From positions 1 through 64,000 of the forward strand of contig JAWVFL010000067.1 of the NCBI GenBank assembly GCA_033856195.1: a DNA stretch of 64,000 nt, in the 5' to 3' direction. The notes under the pieces are model-generated. The model searched no databases and was not told the DNA's origin. It saw nothing but the letters and a program-made list of their open reading frames with translations. The translations under genes and the position numbers were made by a program. The stretch comes from VRUE01 sp033856195. GTDB taxonomy: Bacteria; Actinomycetota; Thermoleophilia; Solirubrobacterales; 70-9. Positions 44,451 to 53,258 of the stretch are shown here, in pieces; positions within the stretch are counted from its first letter, which is position 1; each line of letters starts with the position of its first letter.

Positions 44451-44642
44451 CTAAGTCGCGATCAGCGCAGCGACCGCGGTCGCGAGCGCGGCGATGAGGC
44501 CACCACCCACGTAAGTCAGCGCGAGCAGCAACGCATCGAGGCGACCGCTAATCGACTCGAGCTGCCGGTCGATGCGGTCGAAACGCTCGTTGATGCCGAC
44601 GAGGCGTTCCTCCAAGCGGTCGTCTGTCCAATTCACTCTCAT
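44451..44642 (-). CDS. small coiled-coil protein with C-terminal TM anchor
   Basis: 63 aa: a heptad-rich stretch (ERLVGINERFDRIDRQLESISGR) followed by a hydrophobic helix (YVGGGLIAALATAVAALIA). The layout resembles small XhlA-like/coiled-coil membrane proteins. ATG 44642. Function unknown. Confidence 0.6.
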   Translation of the reverse strand: MRVNWTDDRLEERLVGINERFDRIDRQLESISGRLDALLLALTYVGGGLIAALATAVAALIAT

Positions 44643-44776
44643 CGTCTCTATGCCTCCATCGTGCCTCGGCTCGCCGCAACCGTTGCGCGCTGAATGTCAC
44701 AGGTCTGAAGCTTTTTGTCTGCGGACGATGTTACAGACGCGAGCGACGCCGGGTGGCGCCAGCTAGATTTCGGCGC

Positions 44777-45373
44777 GTGAAGCTGCTCGCCTTCAGCGAC
44801 CTCCATCGTGACCTCGGCCAGGCTGCCGAGCTGGTCGCGATGTCGGCCGAGGCCGACGTGGTGATCGGCGCCGGCGACTTCGCCTCGGTGCACGAGGGAC
44901 TGGGCGAGACGATCGAGGCCCTGGCCGGAATAGAGACGCCGACGGTGCTCGTGCCCGGCAACAACGAGACCGACGAGGCGCTGCGCGAGGCGGCCGGAGC
45001 CTGGAGCTCCGCCACCGTCCTGCACGGCGACGGCACCGCGATCGACGGCGTCGAGTTCTACGGCCTCGGGGCCGGCGTGCCGGTCACGCCGTGGGAGTGG
45101 AGCTTCGACCTCGACGACGAGACCGCGACATCGATGCTCGATGCTTGCCCCGAGGGAGCAGTCCTCGTCCTCCACTCGCCGCCGCAGGGACACTGCGACG
45201 CCAACGGCTCCGGCGACCACTTCGGCAGCCCGGCTCTGCTGCGGGCAATCGAGCAGAAGGCCCCGCGCCTGGCGGTCTGCGGCCACATCCACGAGTCCTG
45301 GGGCTGCGAGAGCCAGGTCGGCGGGACCCCGATCCGCAACCTGGGCCCGAAGGGGACCTGGATCGAGGTCTAG
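44777..45373 (+). CDS. metallophosphoesterase
   Basis: 198 aa calcineurin-like phosphoesterase. Motifs in order: FSDLHRD, GAGDFA, PGNNE, LHSPPQGHCD and CGHIHESWG, giving the dimetal ligands. Related proteins cleave phosphodiesters; substrate unknown. GTG 44777 gives the family start MKLLAFSDLH. Its stop shares CTAG with the convergent reductase. Confidence 0.9.
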   Translation: MKLLAFSDLHRDLGQAAELVAMSAEADVVIGAGDFASVHEGLGETIEALAGIETPTVLVPGNNETDEALREAAGAWSSATVLHGDGTAIDGVEFYGLGAGVPVTPWEWSFDLDDETATSMLDACPEGAVLVLHSPPQGHCDANGSGDHFGSPALLRAIEQKAPRLAVCGHIHESWGCESQVGGTPIRNLGPKGTWIEV

Positions 45374-46014
45374 GCGGAGACCCGGTACCTGAGGTGCGCT
45401 ACGTCGGGTGCCTCGACCACCTGCACCTGCTCCAGTCCGACCTCGGCATCGCCGAAGTTCTCGAACAGGCGCGTGCCGTCCCCGAGCAGGACGGGCACCA
45501 CGTTGAGCAGCGCCTCGTCTATCAGCCCGGCCGCCAGGTACTGCTGGGCGGCTTCGGCGCCACCGGCGATCGCGACGTCCTTCTCGCCGGCGGCCGCGCG
45601 TGCCTGCTCGAGCGCCGACTCGATCCCGTCGGTGACGAAGGTGAAGCTGTTGTCGCCTTCCTTGGACAGCGGCTCGCGCTCGTGGTGGGTGAGCACGAAG
45701 ACCGGGTGGTGAAAGGGCGGATCATCGCCCCACCAACCCTCCCAGGGATCCTCTCCCCAGGGACCGGGGTCGCCGCCGAACATCTTGCGGCCCATGATCG
45801 TCGCGCCGACGTTGTCCAGCCCCTCCTCCATGATCGCGCTGCTGGCATTGACCTCGCCGCCCTCTCGCCCATGCGGCTTGCGCCAAGCGGCCAGCTTGAG
45901 CGCCCACTGGTGAAGCGCCGCGCCACCTTCGCCCAATGGGTGCTCCTCGCTCGGGTTCGGCCCGGCGACGAAGCCGTCGAGCGAGACCGAGATCTGAAAC
46001 CTGAGCTTGCTCAC
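45370..46014 (-). CDS. dihydrofolate-reductase-like (RibD C-terminal) protein
   Basis: 214 aa. Start KLRFQISVSLDGFVAGPN, mid IMGRKMFGG and VFVLTHHERE, late DVAIAGGAEAAQQYL and VLLGDGTRLFENFG are the usual YyaP/RibD_C pattern. An NADPH-dependent reductase is likely, but the substrate of this broad group is unknown. Confidence 0.9.
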   Translation of the reverse strand: MSKLRFQISVSLDGFVAGPNPSEEHPLGEGGAALHQWALKLAAWRKPHGREGGEVNASSAIMEEGLDNVGATIMGRKMFGGDPGPWGEDPWEGWWGDDPPFHHPVFVLTHHEREPLSKEGDNSFTFVTDGIESALEQARAAAGEKDVAIAGGAEAAQQYLAAGLIDEALLNVVPVLLGDGTRLFENFGDAEVGLEQVQVVEAPDVAHLRYRVSA

Positions 46015-46026
46015 GCGACGAACGGC

Positions 46027-46293
46027 CTAGGCGTCGAAGACCTTGCCGGCGCGGATCCGAGCCGCCATGTCCTTCGATTCGTCGCGGTAGACCCGGCCAT
46101 CCTCGAGCTCGATCGCCGGGTACTTGCGCTGTCCGGAAAGCTGCTCGAGCTCGTCGCGCTTGCCTGATCGCAGCGGACCCTTTACAACCTCGTACTCGAT
46201 TCCCTGCTCGTCGAGAGCCTTCTGCACCCGCCAACAGGGATGAGCGTCGATCTTGACCCACATCGTGGAACAGCGGTGGAGCTTGACAGCCAT
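46027..46293 (-). CDS. glutaredoxin/GST N-terminal-like thioredoxin-fold protein
   Basis: 88 aa from ATG 46293, which has AGGGTGG upstream; GTG 46302 would add three residues. A CxxxxxK-type start (KLHRCSTMW), ALDEQGIEYEVVKGP, KYPAIELEDGRVYRDES and DMAARI match GST_N_3-like folds. A CPxC redox pair is missing. Immediately upstream of the reductase gene on the same strand. Confidence 0.75.
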   Translation of the reverse strand: MAVKLHRCSTMWVKIDAHPCWRVQKALDEQGIEYEVVKGPLRSGKRDELEQLSGQRKYPAIELEDGRVYRDESKDMAARIRAGKVFDA

Positions 46294-46338
46294 GCGAGCC
46301 ACCCTAACGCGTTCTGGTGGAGGGACGCCGGCCCTTCG

Positions 46339-46800
46339 CTACTCCGGCACGAGGCGCTCGGCGACGGCGTCAGCACGAAAGTCGAAGATCCGCCTCAGAT
46401 CGCGCCGCACGAAGAGACGATCGGCGAGTGCGCCGATCGGTCCGAAGGGGATCCGATAGCGGACGCGATCGTGGATCACCGTCGCGCCATCGTCGGTTGG
46501 CTCGAAGATGTGAGTGTGCTCCCAGAGCGAATACGGGCCTCTGACCTGGGTGTCGACAAAGCGCACGGGCGGTTCCCAGATCTCGATCCTGGTGCGCCAG
46601 CGAATCGGTACGCGGTGCAACTTCAGCCTGTAGTCGAGCAGTGTGCCAGCCTCAAAGGCGCTCAGTTCGGGCGTGGTCACTTCAAAGTGCAGCCAGGGAG
46701 GCGTTAGCGGCTCGAGGTTGAGGGCGTCGCCGTAGAACTCAAACGCTTGCTCCACCGGCACCTCGACTCGCTGGCTCCGTTCGAGGATACGCACTGACAC
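46339..46800 (-). CDS. SRPBCC-family ligand-binding protein
   Basis: 153 aa. VRILERSQRVEVPVEQAFEFYGDALNLE is the helix-grip start, with LHFEVTTPE, DYRLKLHRVPIRWRTRIEIWEPP and LWEHTHIFEP typical of CDP-paratose-epimerase-associated SRPBCC proteins. GTG 46800 or 46794 are possible starts. It is divergent from the SDR protein at 46839; such cyclase-like proteins are often fused to or paired with NAD-dependent epimerases. Confidence 0.8.
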   Translation of the reverse strand: MSVRILERSQRVEVPVEQAFEFYGDALNLEPLTPPWLHFEVTTPELSAFEAGTLLDYRLKLHRVPIRWRTRIEIWEPPVRFVDTQVRGPYSLWEHTHIFEPTDDGATVIHDRVRYRIPFGPIGALADRLFVRRDLRRIFDFRADAVAERLVPE

Positions 46801-46838
46801 GGTTTCAGTCTGGCAGTCCGACCGGGTAGGGCTACCCT

Positions 46839-47750
46839 GTGGAGATCGCGCCAAGCGCTCTCATCGCCGGCGCCACGGGGTTCATCGGCAGCCGTCTTGC
46901 CACATCGCTGGCAGAGCGAAACGTGACGGCTCGATGCCTGGTCCGCAACCGTTCGCGGGCTGGTGCTTTGGATGCAGCCGGTCTGGACCTCCACGTCGGC
47001 GACATCACCGACAGCGAGTCGCTCGTGGGGGCGGCACAAGACGTAGAGGTCGCCTACTTTCTTGTCCACGCCATGGCGGGAGGTGCGGGATATGCCGAGC
47101 GAGAGCAGATTGGCGCCCTCAACTTCGCCCGCATGGCCAAACGCGAAGGGGTAAAGCGAGTCATCTACCTGGGCGGCCTCGGTGACGAGAGCAAGTCGTC
47201 TCACCTGAGCAGCCGCCACGAGACTGCTCGTGTCCTCGCCGCCGAGGGCCCGCCGCTGACCTACTTTCGTGCGGCCATGGTCGTCGGGGCAGGCAGCGAG
47301 TCCTACCGGGCTCTGCGCTACCTGGTCAGCCGCCTACCGGTGATGATCACGCCCTCCTGGCTGCGCACGCCAACCCAGCCGATCGGCATCGACGCCGTCG
47401 TCGAGTATCTGCGGCGCGCTCCCGAAATCCCGGACTGCGAGGGACGCGAGGTGCAGATCGGCGGCCCCGACGTGCTCTCCTACTCGGAGATGATGGACCG
47501 CATGGCGATCGCGCTGGAAAAGCAGCCTCGGCCCAAGGTTCCATTCCCATTCATCACGCCGTGGCTCTCGGCCCTCTGGCTCGGCCTGGTCACGCCGGTC
47601 GACGTCAAGGTCGCGCGGCCGCTGGTCGAGGGACTGACCACGCCGACGATCATCACCGATCCGTCGGGCGGCGACCTGTTTGGCATCTTCCCCGAGCCCT
47701 TCGACGAGACGCTTCGCCGCGCCCTGGCCGAGGAAGCCGAGCAAACCTGA
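46839..47750 (+). CDS. NAD(P)-binding SDR/epimerase-like protein
   Basis: 303 aa atypical/extended SDR. Rossmann motif GATGFIGSRLA, then DITDSESL, YFLVHAMAGG, YLGGLGDE and FRAAMVVGAGS. The YxxxK pair is not clear, as in NmrA-like or DUF2867-linked proteins of the YbjT type. GTG 46839 gives the Rossmann start. Substrate unknown; the neighbouring SRPBCC protein may be a partner. Confidence 0.85.
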   Translation: MEIAPSALIAGATGFIGSRLATSLAERNVTARCLVRNRSRAGALDAAGLDLHVGDITDSESLVGAAQDVEVAYFLVHAMAGGAGYAEREQIGALNFARMAKREGVKRVIYLGGLGDESKSSHLSSRHETARVLAAEGPPLTYFRAAMVVGAGSESYRALRYLVSRLPVMITPSWLRTPTQPIGIDAVVEYLRRAPEIPDCEGREVQIGGPDVLSYSEMMDRMAIALEKQPRPKVPFPFITPWLSALWLGLVTPVDVKVARPLVEGLTTPTIITDPSGGDLFGIFPEPFDETLRRALAEEAEQT

Positions 47751-47774
47751 CCGCCCGTTCCTCGGCGCTCGTAG

Positions 47775-47828
47775 ATTTGCTGAGTAATTATCGAAATCTT
47801 TACTGTTCATGACAGCGACATAGCTATC
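47775..47828 (+). promoter_or_regulatory. AT-rich promoter/operator region of the aldo/keto reductase
   Basis: This stretch is far richer in A and T than its surroundings (tgagtaattatcgaaatctt). It contains tcatgaca at 47807-47814, repeated at 47827-47834 over the start codon, and a near-palindrome ctgttcatgacag. A regulator site is likely. Confidence 0.45.
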
Positions 47829-48680
47829 ATGACAACAATGGATACGGCCCAGATGACGGTTCCCAGCCTCCGCCTCCACGACGGCATCGAGATACCGCAA
47901 CTCGGCTTCGGCGTCTTCCAGGTGACGCGGGAGAAGACCCAGAGCACCGTCGAGCTGGCGCTCGACGCCGGCTACCGGCACATCGACACCGCGGCCGCCT
48001 ACGGCAACGAGAAGGAGGTCGGCGCGGCGCTCGCTGCCTCGGGCCTGTGCCGCGAGGACTACTTCGTAACCACCAAGCTCTGGAACTCGCAGCAGGGTCA
48101 CGACTCGGCCTTGATGGCCTTCGAGGAGAGCCTTGACCGGCTCGGGCTCGACCACGTGGATCTCTACCTGATCCACTGGCCCGTCCCGGGCGAGGGCCGG
48201 TTCGTCGAAACCTGGCGGGCCTTCGAACTGATCCACGGCGAGGAGGCGGCGCGCACGATTGGCGTCTCCAACTTCCGCATCGAGGACCTCGAACTGCTGG
48301 AGCGGGAGACCGAGACCCGGCCGACGATCAACCAGGTCGAGCTGCACCCCCACTTCCAGCAGGCCGACCTGCGCGCCTGGCACGTTGCGCATGGCATAGC
48401 CACCGAGGCCTGGAGCCCGCTCGCGCAGGGCGAGCTGCTCGATGACATGACGATCGTCCGGCTGGCCGAGAGCCATGGCAAGACACCGGCCCAGGTGATC
48501 CTGCGCTGGCACCTGCAGCTCGGCAACGTCGTCATCCCCAAGTCGGTGACGCCGGAGCGGATTCGCGAGAACATCGACCTCTTCGACTTCGAGCTCTCCC
48601 ACCGGGAGATGGCAGCGATCGGAGACCTCGACCGCGGCAGTCGGATCGGCCCGCGCCCGGCCACCTTCGCAGCGTCTTAG
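47829..48680 (+). CDS. aldo/keto reductase (2,5-diketo-D-gluconate reductase type)
   Basis: 283 aa NADPH-dependent oxidoreductase. The tetrad is visible: Asp in GYRHIDTAAAYGNE, Tyr in the same motif, Lys in TTKLWNS, His in YLIHWP. The C-terminal IPKSVTPERIRENIDLFDFEL motif binds NADPH. ATG 47829 or 47838 are both possible; the direct repeat over the first favours the second. Confidence 0.92.
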   Translation: MTTMDTAQMTVPSLRLHDGIEIPQLGFGVFQVTREKTQSTVELALDAGYRHIDTAAAYGNEKEVGAALAASGLCREDYFVTTKLWNSQQGHDSALMAFEESLDRLGLDHVDLYLIHWPVPGEGRFVETWRAFELIHGEEAARTIGVSNFRIEDLELLERETETRPTINQVELHPHFQQADLRAWHVAHGIATEAWSPLAQGELLDDMTIVRLAESHGKTPAQVILRWHLQLGNVVIPKSVTPERIRENIDLFDFELSHREMAAIGDLDRGSRIGPRPATFAAS

Positions 48681-48751
48681 CTCACACCCCGAGGCTTTCT
48701 GGCCCGCAGGATTACGTTTGCGACTTGGTGTTGCTCAGGTAATCTTTTTTC

Positions 48752-49642
48752 ATTGTCATTACCGAGCTGGCGCAGAACCTGATTGACGCGCTGGCGCTCG
48801 GCAGCCTCTATGCGCTGATCGCGCTCGGGGTCACGGTGATCTACACCGTGATGGGGATGATGAACTTCGCCCACGGCGAGTTCATCATGCTCGCCGCCTA
48901 CGCTCTCTACGCACTCGCGGGACTCCCCTTCGGCGCCGCGGTGGGCGGCGCCCTGGTGACCGGGGTTCTGGTCGCTGTCTTTGCCGAGCGGGTCGCCTTC
49001 CGGCCGGTTCGCGAGGCGGACCTGTCGGCTCAGCTCGTCACCTCGCTGGCGGTGGCGACGATCCTGCAGAACGTCGTCATCGCGACGGTAGACGCTCGCT
49101 CACAGTCGGTAGCGGCACCGGCCCTGATCAGCGAATCGACAGAGCTCGGGGCGGTCTCGGTGCCGAACCTGGAGTTCCTCACGATCGGACTGACAGCAAT
49201 CGTCCTCGGCGGCCTCAGCTGGTTGCTCTATCGGACCCGCGCCGGCCTGGCGATGCGGGCGGCAGCAGAGAACTTCGAGATGGCGCGGCTGCTCGGGGTG
49301 CGGGCGGACCGGGTGATCGCGCTCTCCTTCGCGATAAGCGGCGTGCTTGCGGCGGTGGTTGGGGTGCTCTTGGTGATGCAGACCGGACAGGTCTCGCCGA
49401 CGATGGGCCTGACGCCAGTTCTGGTCGGGTTCGTGGCTGTGGTGATCGGGGGCTTCGGCAGAATGATCGGCGCAGTGCTCGGCGGCCTGCTGCTCGGCAT
49501 CGCCTCCTCCCTGCTCGGCGCCTACCTGCCGGAGGACCTGGCGCCCTTCCGCGACGCGATCGTCTTCAGCCTGCCGATTGCGATCCTGATCTTCAGGCCG
49601 CGGGGCCTGCTCGGCGCCGCGACCGGAGAGGCGCGGGTGTGA
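48752..49642 (+). CDS. livH: branched-chain amino acid-type ABC permease, LivH family
   Basis: Inner-membrane permease of a HAAT-family importer, about eight TM helices. Homology needs the first helix (NLIDALALGSLYALIALGVTVIY) and MMNFAHGEFIML. This helix is encoded upstream of the first ordinary start (GTG 48836). The frame opens after a stop at 48740-48742 and contains no ATG, GTG or TTG before 48836. Initiation at ATT 48752 or 48758 or at CTG 48767 must be considered. The stop overlaps the next gene's GTG. Confidence 0.85.
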   Translation: MVITELAQNLIDALALGSLYALIALGVTVIYTVMGMMNFAHGEFIMLAAYALYALAGLPFGAAVGGALVTGVLVAVFAERVAFRPVREADLSAQLVTSLAVATILQNVVIATVDARSQSVAAPALISESTELGAVSVPNLEFLTIGLTAIVLGGLSWLLYRTRAGLAMRAAAENFEMARLLGVRADRVIALSFAISGVLAAVVGVLLVMQTGQVSPTMGLTPVLVGFVAVVIGGFGRMIGAVLGGLLLGIASSLLGAYLPEDLAPFRDAIVFSLPIAILIFRPRGLLGAATGEARV

Positions 49643-51480
49643 GCGGCTGGCAACTGCGATCACGCTCCTCGCTTGCCGTCTCGCTGCTGGTTCCGCTCGC
49701 GCTGGTCGCGCTCGCCGTGGCGATCGGCGCCAGCGGCACGCGCTCCCTGCAGAGCACCGTGACGATGATCCTCTGCAACCTGATCGTCGTCCTGGGCCTG
49801 CAGGTCTTCATTGGCAACAGCGGCGTCTATTCATTCGGCCAGCTCGGCTTCGCAAGCGCCGGCGCCTACGTCGCGGGGCTGCTCACATTGCCGGCTGCCT
49901 TCGCCACCCTGCAGACACCGGCCCTCCCCCACCTGATCGCCGCGGCCCAGCTAAGCCCGCTGCTCTCGACCCTGATCGCCGCCGGATTGTGCGGTCTGCT
50001 GGCAGCGGTGGTCGGCCTGCCGCTGATGCGGACCTCGACTCTGGCGATCCCGATCTCGACCTTCGCCTTCCTGATCGTCGTCTACAACGTGCTCGCCAAC
50101 TGGGACGCGATGACGGGCGGGAGCAGCGGGCTGGTCAGCATTCCGAGGACGACCGGCATCGGGTCCGCCGGACTTTGGGCGGCCGTAGCCGTCGTGATGG
50201 CGCTCGCCTACAAATGGTCGGCGAGCGGCTACCGCCTGCAGGCAACCCGCGAGGACGAGGTGGCCGCGCGTTCACTCGGGATCAGCGTGACCCGGGAGCG
50301 GCTGATCGCGTTTGCGCTCAGCGGGATGCTGTGCGGGCTTGGCGGAGCGCTGGCGGCGCATCAGTCGGGCGTTCTCAACCCGACCACCTTCTACTTTGGC
50401 GCAACGGTGACCACCGTGACGATGCTGGTGCTCGGTGGCGCCCGCAGCGTCTTCGGGGCGGTGCTGGGAGCGATCGGGGTGGCGAGCGTGAACGAGGTTC
50501 TGCGGAGCTTCGAAGGTGGCGCTCATCTGTTTGGTGGCTTGTCGATCGGTGAGACGCCGGGGCTGGCCGCGGTCGGAGTTGGCCTGATCCTGCTGTTGAC
50601 GATGGTCGCGGTGCCAAACGGGTTGAGCCAAGGCCGCGAGGCGGGCGAGCTGACCTGGGTGCGGCGGCTGCGCGCAATGCGTCCGCCCACAAGGCCCGCA
50701 GCGGTGGGCGCCGGCGAGATGACGAAGATCGAGTCGCCCGGGAGCGGTGTCCTGCGCGCCGAGCGGATTTCGGTGGCGTTCGGTGGCCTGCAGGTGTTGA
50801 GGGGAGTCGACCTGACACTGCGGCGCGGCGAGGCGCTGGGCCTGATCGGGCCGAACGGCGCCGGCAAGACGACGCTCGTCAACGTCCTCAGCGGATTCCG
50901 AGCGCCCGACGCAGGAACGATCAACCTCGACGGCGCCGACGTCAGCCGCCGCGCCCCAAACCACCTTGCCCGCGCCGGCCTGAGTCGCACCTTCCAAGCG
51001 GCCCTTCCCTTCCCGCACCTGAGCTGCCTGGAGAGCGTCGCGGTCGGCGCGATGGGAGTGGGCGTCGGCAAGGGCCGCGCGGTCACGGCCGCGGCCGACG
51101 TGCTGACTCGGCTCGGCATGCATGAGCAGGCGGCGCTGCGGGCGGGCTCCCTGTCGCCGGCGAGCCAGCGCCTGCTGGGAATCGCCCGCGCCCTCGCCCT
51201 CCGGCCCCGCTACTTGCTGCTCGACGAGCCCGCCGCCGGGCTGAACGAGGTCGAGGGCGAGGAGCTGGTCGCGCTCCTGCGGGACGTGCTCGAGGACTTC
51301 GGCTGCGGGATCCTCCTGATCGAGCATGAGATGAGCGTGGTGATGAGCCTCTGCCCGCGGGTGCAGGTGCTCGACGACGGGGTCACCTTGCGGGTCGGTT
51401 CAGCGGCGGAGATCCAGGCCGACCCGGCGGTGGTTGAGGCCTATCTCGGCAGCTCCTACATGGCGACGGCAAGTGCTTGA
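49639..51480 (+). CDS. LivM-LivG fusion: ABC permease fused to ATP-binding subunit
   Basis: 613 aa. Residues about 1-330 are a LivM-type permease (GNSGVYSFGQLGFASAGAYV, ATREDEVAARSLGI). Residues about 365-613 are a LivG-type ATPase with Walker A GPNGAGKT, Walker B YLLLDEP and switch His in LLIEHEM. The ABC signature reads LSPASQR instead of LSGGQ, so ATP hydrolysis by this site may be weak. GTG 49639 overlaps livH by GTGA. Such fusions occur in HAAT systems for amino acids, urea or aromatic acids. Confidence 0.92.
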   Translation: MSGWQLRSRSSLAVSLLVPLALVALAVAIGASGTRSLQSTVTMILCNLIVVLGLQVFIGNSGVYSFGQLGFASAGAYVAGLLTLPAAFATLQTPALPHLIAAAQLSPLLSTLIAAGLCGLLAAVVGLPLMRTSTLAIPISTFAFLIVVYNVLANWDAMTGGSSGLVSIPRTTGIGSAGLWAAVAVVMALAYKWSASGYRLQATREDEVAARSLGISVTRERLIAFALSGMLCGLGGALAAHQSGVLNPTTFYFGATVTTVTMLVLGGARSVFGAVLGAIGVASVNEVLRSFEGGAHLFGGLSIGETPGLAAVGVGLILLLTMVAVPNGLSQGREAGELTWVRRLRAMRPPTRPAAVGAGEMTKIESPGSGVLRAERISVAFGGLQVLRGVDLTLRRGEALGLIGPNGAGKTTLVNVLSGFRAPDAGTINLDGADVSRRAPNHLARAGLSRTFQAALPFPHLSCLESVAVGAMGVGVGKGRAVTAAADVLTRLGMHEQAALRAGSLSPASQRLLGIARALALRPRYLLLDEPAAGLNEVEGEELVALLRDVLEDFGCGILLIEHEMSVVMSLCPRVQVLDDGVTLRVGSAAEIQADPAVVEAYLGSSYMATASA

Positions 51481-52174
51481 GCTGCGCGAGATAACGGTTG
51501 CCTACGATGGCGTCGAGGTGGTGCAGGGGGTCGATCTCAGCCTCGCGCGCGGAGAAGTCGTGGGAATGATCGGACCGAACGGGGCCGGCAAGAGCTCTGT
51601 GCTGCGGGCGGTCTGCGGCCTAGTCCGGCCGAGCTCGGGCGAAGTGCTGTTCGATGGCCGCCTTCTGAACGGAATGGCGCCCGAGCAGATCGCGCGGCTC
51701 GGGATCGCCCTCGTCCCGGAAGGCCGCCACGTCTTCAAGACGCTGACGGTGGCGGAGAACCTGCGGCTGGGCGAGCGGAGCAACGGCGAGGGGGCCAGCG
51801 CGATGGAGCAGACGCTGGAGCGCTTCCCGGTCCTGCGCGCCCGAGCAGGGGAGCACGCCGACCGCCTTTCGGGCGGTGAGCAACAGCAGCTGGCAATCGC
51901 CCGCGCTCTACTCGGTCGGCCCAAGATGTTGATCCTCGACGAGCCATCGTTTGGACTGGCGCCGAAGACGATCGACCTGATCTACGAGCTGCTGGAGGAC
52001 CTGCGCGAGGAAGGAACGACGATGCTGCTGGTCGAGCAGAACGCGACGCGGACGATCGACTTCTGCGATCGCTGCTTGGTGCTCGGCGGCGGCAGGGTCC
52101 ACGCCCAGGGCGGGCGCGAGGAGCTGCAGGGCGACCCCGATCTGCTGCGCGCCTACATGGGCGGCCAACAATGA
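51473..52174 (+). CDS. livF: branched-chain amino acid-type ABC ATPase, LivF family
   Basis: 233 aa. Walker A GPNGAGKS, signature LSGGEQQQ (canonical), Walker B MLILDEP and the LivF hallmark LVPEGRHVFKTLTVAENL. GTG 51473 overlaps the end of the fusion gene by 8 bases. It pairs with the degenerate ATPase of the fusion protein. Confidence 0.94.
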   Translation: MLELREITVAYDGVEVVQGVDLSLARGEVVGMIGPNGAGKSSVLRAVCGLVRPSSGEVLFDGRLLNGMAPEQIARLGIALVPEGRHVFKTLTVAENLRLGERSNGEGASAMEQTLERFPVLRARAGEHADRLSGGEQQQLAIARALLGRPKMLILDEPSFGLAPKTIDLIYELLEDLREEGTTMLLVEQNATRTIDFCDRCLVLGGGRVHAQGGREELQGDPDLLRAYMGGQQ

Positions 52175-52202
52175 ACGAACAGACCCCCGAGCGGAGGAAG
52201 AA

Positions 52203-53258
52203 ATGAGCGAAGAGCACCTGAATCGAGCCCCGAGCAGCGAGGAAGTCTCGCGGGCGCTGCGCCGCTGCTGGCAGCCAGTGGCGAGAATCCAAGATCTCGA
52301 GCATGGTCCGCAGCGAGCGGTCCTGCTTGATGAAGCCCTCGCGGTCTTCCTGACCGAGAGCGGCGTACCGGCGGTGGTCGCCGACCGTTGCGCGCACCGT
52401 GGCGCCTCGCTCTCGATGGGTGAGGTCAGGGGGGAAGGCGTCCAGTGCCCGTACCACGGCTGGGAGTGGGACGGCCGCGACGGCGCCTGCACACGGATCC
52501 CGTCGCTGGCCGACCAGAGTCAGATTCCGCCGCGCGCGCAGATCTCGGCCTTCCCGGCGCGGGCGCAATGGGGACTGGTCTGGACGGTGCTCGAGGAGCC
52601 GCTTGGCGAGCCACCGAACGTGACCTGGTTCGACCCCGATCAATGGCGGTGGGGCAACGGAATGCCGTTCGAGCTGCCGGTCGGCCTGGGTGTGACGATC
52701 GAGAACTTCCGCGACATCGCCCATTTTGCCTTCGTGCACCGGGCGACGCTCGGCGTGGTCACGGAGGTAGTCGAGCCACTTCGGGTCAAGCGCGACGGAT
52801 TCGAAGTGACGATGCGCCGCGAGATGACAACCGGCGGGGGCGGAGACGGGACGTGGGACTCGCTGCGAGAAGGCCACAACCATGTGATCGCGCCCAACTT
52901 CACCTCGATTCGGATGTTCATGGTGAAAGGCGAACGCTGCCTACTGCACGCGGCGCGGGCGATCAGCGCGAGCGAATCGGCGCACTACTGGATCGAGGGA
53001 TTGAGCGAGGACTTCGACGAGCTCAGCCTGGAGGAGGCGATCGAGTCCGAGGAACGCCTCTACGCCGAGGACCGCACTGTCATGGCGGCAATCGAGCCGC
53101 CCGAGCTGCCACTCGCCCTGGATGCCGACGTCAGCACCCTCGCCGACCGCTTCACGCTCGCCTATCGAGAAGGGTTTGCGGAGTTCGTTCGGCAGGCACT
53201 GGCTGGGCGCCCGGATCAGCTGAGCTCGAAGGCCAGCTCAGCGCTGTCGGCTCGGTAG
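52203..53258 (+). CDS. Rieske-type non-heme iron oxygenase, alpha subunit
   Basis: 351 aa. The Rieske centre is CAH-x16-CPYH (C63, H65, C82, H85). The catalytic mononuclear iron site is N168-FRDIAHFAFVH (D171, H174, H179), of the type found in aromatic-ring hydroxylases and O-demethylases such as VanA. Start ATG 52203 has GGAGGAAG upstream. It directly follows livF, suggesting the importer brings in its aromatic or heterocyclic substrate. No reductase gene is adjacent, so electron supply must come from elsewhere. Confidence 0.92.
   Translation: MSEEHLNRAPSSEEVSRALRRCWQPVARIQDLEHGPQRAVLLDEALAVFLTESGVPAVVADRCAHRGASLSMGEVRGEGVQCPYHGWEWDGRDGACTRIPSLADQSQIPPRAQISAFPARAQWGLVWTVLEEPLGEPPNVTWFDPDQWRWGNGMPFELPVGLGVTIENFRDIAHFAFVHRATLGVVTEVVEPLRVKRDGFEVTMRREMTTGGGGDGTWDSLREGHNHVIAPNFTSIRMFMVKGERCLLHAARAISASESAHYWIEGLSEDFDELSLEEAIESEERLYAEDRTVMAAIEPPELPLALDADVSTLADRFTLAYREGFAEFVRQALAGRPDQLSSKASSALSAR

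Noticed and set aside
44266..44454. 62-aa charged frame overlapping the 45-aa membrane protein
   Set aside because: Out of frame with the better TM-containing ORF, no ribosome site, no recognisable motif; could only be real through a frameshift.
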